DNA from: Candidatus Amarolinea dominans
Lineage (GTDB): Bacteria > Chloroflexota > Anaerolineae > SSC4 > Amarolineaceae
Direction: 5' to 3'
Assembly: GCA_016719785.1 (NCBI GenBank)
Contig: JADJYJ010000029.1
Location: 92,842-156,841 of the forward strand
Length of the DNA stretch: 64,000 bases
The notes under the pieces were generated by a model, which saw nothing but the letters and a program-made list of their open reading frames with translations, ran no database searches and was not told the DNA's origin. Positions 61,268-64,000 of this stretch are shown one piece after another (the first letter of the stretch is position 1; every line of letters starts with the position of its first letter). Made by a program: the position numbers and the translations under genes.

Positions 61268-64000
61268 ATGACTCGTGCAATCGTCCCATCTCGTGCCCGC
61301 CTGCGCCGTTTTTGTCTGTTACTCTTGATGTTCTGTCTGCTGGGGGCCGGGTTGGTTCCAAGCGCCCTGGCCCATCCGAGCCGGCCGCCGCTGATCAACC
61401 GGCCCAAGTCTGTCTTGCCCACAGTCTGGAGCGCGCCCACGCCCGCGGTTCAGCGTGGCTCTGACGGGCTGACCGACGAAAAACCGACCCCGCTCACCGA
61501 CGCGGAACGCGCGGCCATCGTGGACAGCGCCCGCGCCTACCTGGCTGAAGGCCCGCACGCCGGTGGTTTGCCGGCGGGCGGCGGCGTGATCAGCGGCTTC
61601 GAGTGCCTGAACGTGGACCTGTTGTCCTGGATGCCCTTGAACGCCTTCAGTTCTGGCCCCACCAGTGCATCCAATATCTGGGAGTACCTGGCGCCCGATG
61701 GACGTGAGTATGCGGTCATTGGGGTGCGCAACGGCACGGCTGTGGTGGATATCACCGACCCGGCCAATCCGTTGGAAGTCGGCATCGTGCCCGGCTATAG
61801 CAGCACCTGGCGCGAGGTCAAAACCTACAACCAGTTTGCCTACATCTCTACCGAAGCGTCCGGCCAGGGATGCAGATCATTGACCTGCGCGATCTGCCGC
61901 AGAGCATTGCGCTCGTCAACACCTACACCGGCAACGGGTTGGGCACCATTCACACCCTCAGCATTGATGCACAGAATGGCTATCTCTACCTGAACGGTTC
62001 CAACCTGGCTAACGGCGGCCTCATCATCCTGGATGTCCACACCGATCCGATCCATCCGGTTGAAGTGGGGCGTTGGTCCACGCGCTACGTTCACGATTCC
62101 CAAATCGTCACCTATCCGCCCAACCATCCCACCTACGCCAATCGCCAGATCGCTGTTCCTGTACACCGGCGCGCGAGCATTGACATTGTGGATGTCACCA
62201 ACAAGGCCGCGCTGGTTCTCTTGTCGCACACCACCTACACCGGCCTGGCCTATTCGCACCAGGGCTGGTTGACGCCGAATTTCCAGTACATCTACCAGGA
62301 CGATGAACTGGACGAGCAAAACAACCTGGTGCCCAACATGACCACGCGCATCTTCGATGTGAGCAATCTGTCCAGCCCGCAACTGGCCGGCACCTATGTG
62401 GCGGCCAACAAGACGATTGACCATAATCTCTACATCCGCGACCACTTCCTGTATGAATCGGACTACCGCAACGGCCTGCAGATTCTGAACATCAGCGGCC
62501 CACCTCGCCGGTGCTCACCGGCTACTCACTTATCCCGGCAGCAACTTCGGCTTTCAACGGCAACTGGGGCAATACCCTTCCTGCCCAGCGGTCACATCAT
62601 CCTGGCCGACATCGAGCGCGGGCTGTTCGTGCTGCGTTTCAATGAACTGCCCGGTTCGACCACATTCACCATCGCCGCCGCGCCGCAGGCGCTGAATGTC
62701 TGCGCCGGCGGCAGCGCGCAATCCACCATCAGCATCGGTCAGATTCGCGAGTTCCTGCCCACCGTCAATCTGAGCGCCAGCAACCTGCAGCCGGAGATCA
62801 CGGCCAACTTTTGGCGCCTCATCCTGCTGCCGGGCAGCAGCACCGCAGCCTGACGCTCAACGTGACGCCCAACCTGGAGCCGGGCAACTATCCTGTCCGC
62901 ATCACCGGCGCCAGCGGTGCTGTCAGCTACCACACCGATTTGCGCCTGAATGTGGTCCAGCGTTTGTGCTGGCGGCGCCGGCACTGCTGTCGCCGGCCAA
63001 CGGCGGGCAACAGCGGCGTGCTGGCAACGCTCCTGGCAGGCCCTGGCTTCGGCGCCAGTGCGTATCGGTGCAGGTCTTCGACAATCCATTCCTCACCCGG
63101 CGCCCCGCTGTGGATACGACGGTGAGCGCGACGAGTTTCGCCACTCCCCAACGGCCTGCTCAACGCCAACGGCCGACACCTGGGCCTCGCCACCGTGGCG
63201 CGTGCAGGTGAAGGCGCATTCAGCGCGCCGCGTACGTTCACCGCGTTTGCGCCAACCTGTGCCAGGAACTGCTCCTCAACAATGGCTTCGAGGCGGCAGC
63301 AACCCGCCCGGCGGCCCGCCCTGGGGTCTGGAGCACCGAAACACACAGACTGTCATCCGCGGGAGGGGCTGCGTTTCTGGACGATGGCGCCACCATCTAT
63401 CCGCACGGCGCGCGGTGGGCGGCGCGCCTGGGCGGCTATAAACAACATCGGCCCCACGCCCGATTCGCTCTACCAACTCGTTCAGCATCCGGCCGGCTAA
63501 CGCCACGCTCAGCCTCTGTGGCAGATGCGCACCCAGGAGCAAAATACCGGCACGGTACTTATGACTTCTTCACGGTGCCAAGATCAGCGGACGGCGGCGG
63601 GCAACGATCTGCAGACCGTCGCGAGGCGGCAGCAACACCAGCCTGAAGGAGTGCGCGTGGCAGCCCAGACGTCGACCGTACCGGTTCCGCGGGCAGCACG
63701 CTGCGCCTGTTTGCGACATCACCACCGATCAATCACTGGCGACCTGGTTTCTACCCTTGACGACACCAGCGTGTCGGCCTGCGCGCCTCTGCGCCCACCT
63801 GCACGTGGGCCGGTCGCCCGTGCAACGCCGTAGACGTGCGCGCGACATTCACCATGGCCGAGGCGGTACCCACGGTCAACGGCCAGACTCACCTCAGTTT
63901 GATGTCAACAGCGCGGCGGGTTGGGCAGCAATGATGTCCTCGCCACCATCGTGGACGTCCAGGCCGTTCTCATCCGTTGGAACACCGTTGCCCGCCAGTA
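61268..64000 (+). pseudogene. Choice-of-anchor B (LVIVD-type) secreted protein, many frameshifts, runs off the window
   Basis: A signal peptide (LLLLMFCLLGAGLVPSALA) leads to the choice-of-anchor B domain: NIWEYLAPDGREYAVIGVRN, VVDITDPANPLEVG, MQIIDLRDLP, IHPVEVGRW, YVHDSQIVTYPPNHPTYANR, AYSHQGWLTPNFQYIYQDDE. The frame shifts near 61866, 62510, 62560 and 62845. Beyond that, fragments in all three frames give an Ig-like segment (SLTLNVTPNLEPGNYPVRI), a fibronectin-like one (PALLSPANGG; VSATSFATP) and a jelly-roll-like one (NNGFEAA; RWAARLGGY). The break density rises toward the end, as at a low-coverage contig end. Confidence 0.75.

Overview
The window looks like chromosomal DNA of a high-GC member of the Chloroflexota (Anaerolineae/Caldilineae type), probably a metagenome-derived contig. 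This is an inference from surface proteins with long Thr/Pro-rich linkers, LVIVD and BNR-type beta-propellers, PTPS-related and DUF2723 membrane proteins carrying a C-terminal beta module, FHA-ABC transporters and many short interspersed repeats. Reading frames are broken at about nine places and increasingly often after 62.5 kb, so part of the damage is probably sequence error. Some of it is clearly biological, because repeats sit inside genes with target-site duplications.

Layout. 1-4.0 kb: two secreted Thr/Pro-rich proteins and a frameshifted AAA-ATPase/PD-(D/E)XK protein. 4.0-8.9 kb: a signalling cluster of a transmembrane Ser/Thr kinase, a transmembrane PP2C phosphatase, the wreck of a second kinase, and a lipoprotein. 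The kinase, phosphatase and lipoprotein end in the same extracytoplasmic domain. 8.9-13.9 kb: O-antigen ligase-like protein (frameshifted), a D-2-hydroxyacid dehydrogenase, an FGGY sugar kinase and a class II aldolase. 14.0-20.1 kb: a small conserved protein, two FHA membrane proteins, a triple-FHA ABC transporter and a metallo-beta-lactamase-fold hydrolase. 20.4-21.9 kb: dienelactone hydrolase, a DUF6295-like protein and a DUF1801-like protein. 22.1-29.5 kb, minus strand: a type I restriction-modification operon (ribbon-helix-helix-like protein, hsdR, DUF1016 nuclease, hsdM, hsdS).

29.8-38.5 kb: an LVIVD propeller protein, an APC/KimA-like transporter, tRNA-Pro(CGG), the rpsF-ssb-rpsR-parvulin operon and etfBA. 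38.7-51.2 kb, minus strand: large membrane proteins for cell-surface glycan work (DUF2723, an ILEI-domain membrane protein, a DUF2142-like glycosyltransferase, a PTPS-related protein) downstream of a resB/ccsA-like cytochrome c assembly pair. 51.3-55.8 kb: nuoB-nuoCD-nuoI behind a near-consensus promoter and ended by a terminator. NuoB and NuoI carry unusual related C-terminal extensions. 55.9-64 kb: a small Cys-containing protein, an FAD oxidoreductase, an Mrp/ApbC ATPase, a YdcF-like protein, a Ppx/GppA phosphatase (two frameshifts) and a choice-of-anchor B protein that runs off the end.

The most striking non-genic structure is a family of 121-152 bp elements with 17-19 bp terminal inverted repeats. 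The three copies are each bounded by a perfect 9-bp direct repeat, so they behave as non-autonomous transposable elements. A second inverted-repeat element has split a kinase gene with a near-perfect 8-bp duplication, and further repeat families lie inside a lipoprotein gene, a PTPS-related gene, a glycosyltransferase gene and a DUF433 gene. No transposase gene, CRISPR array or rRNA was seen.
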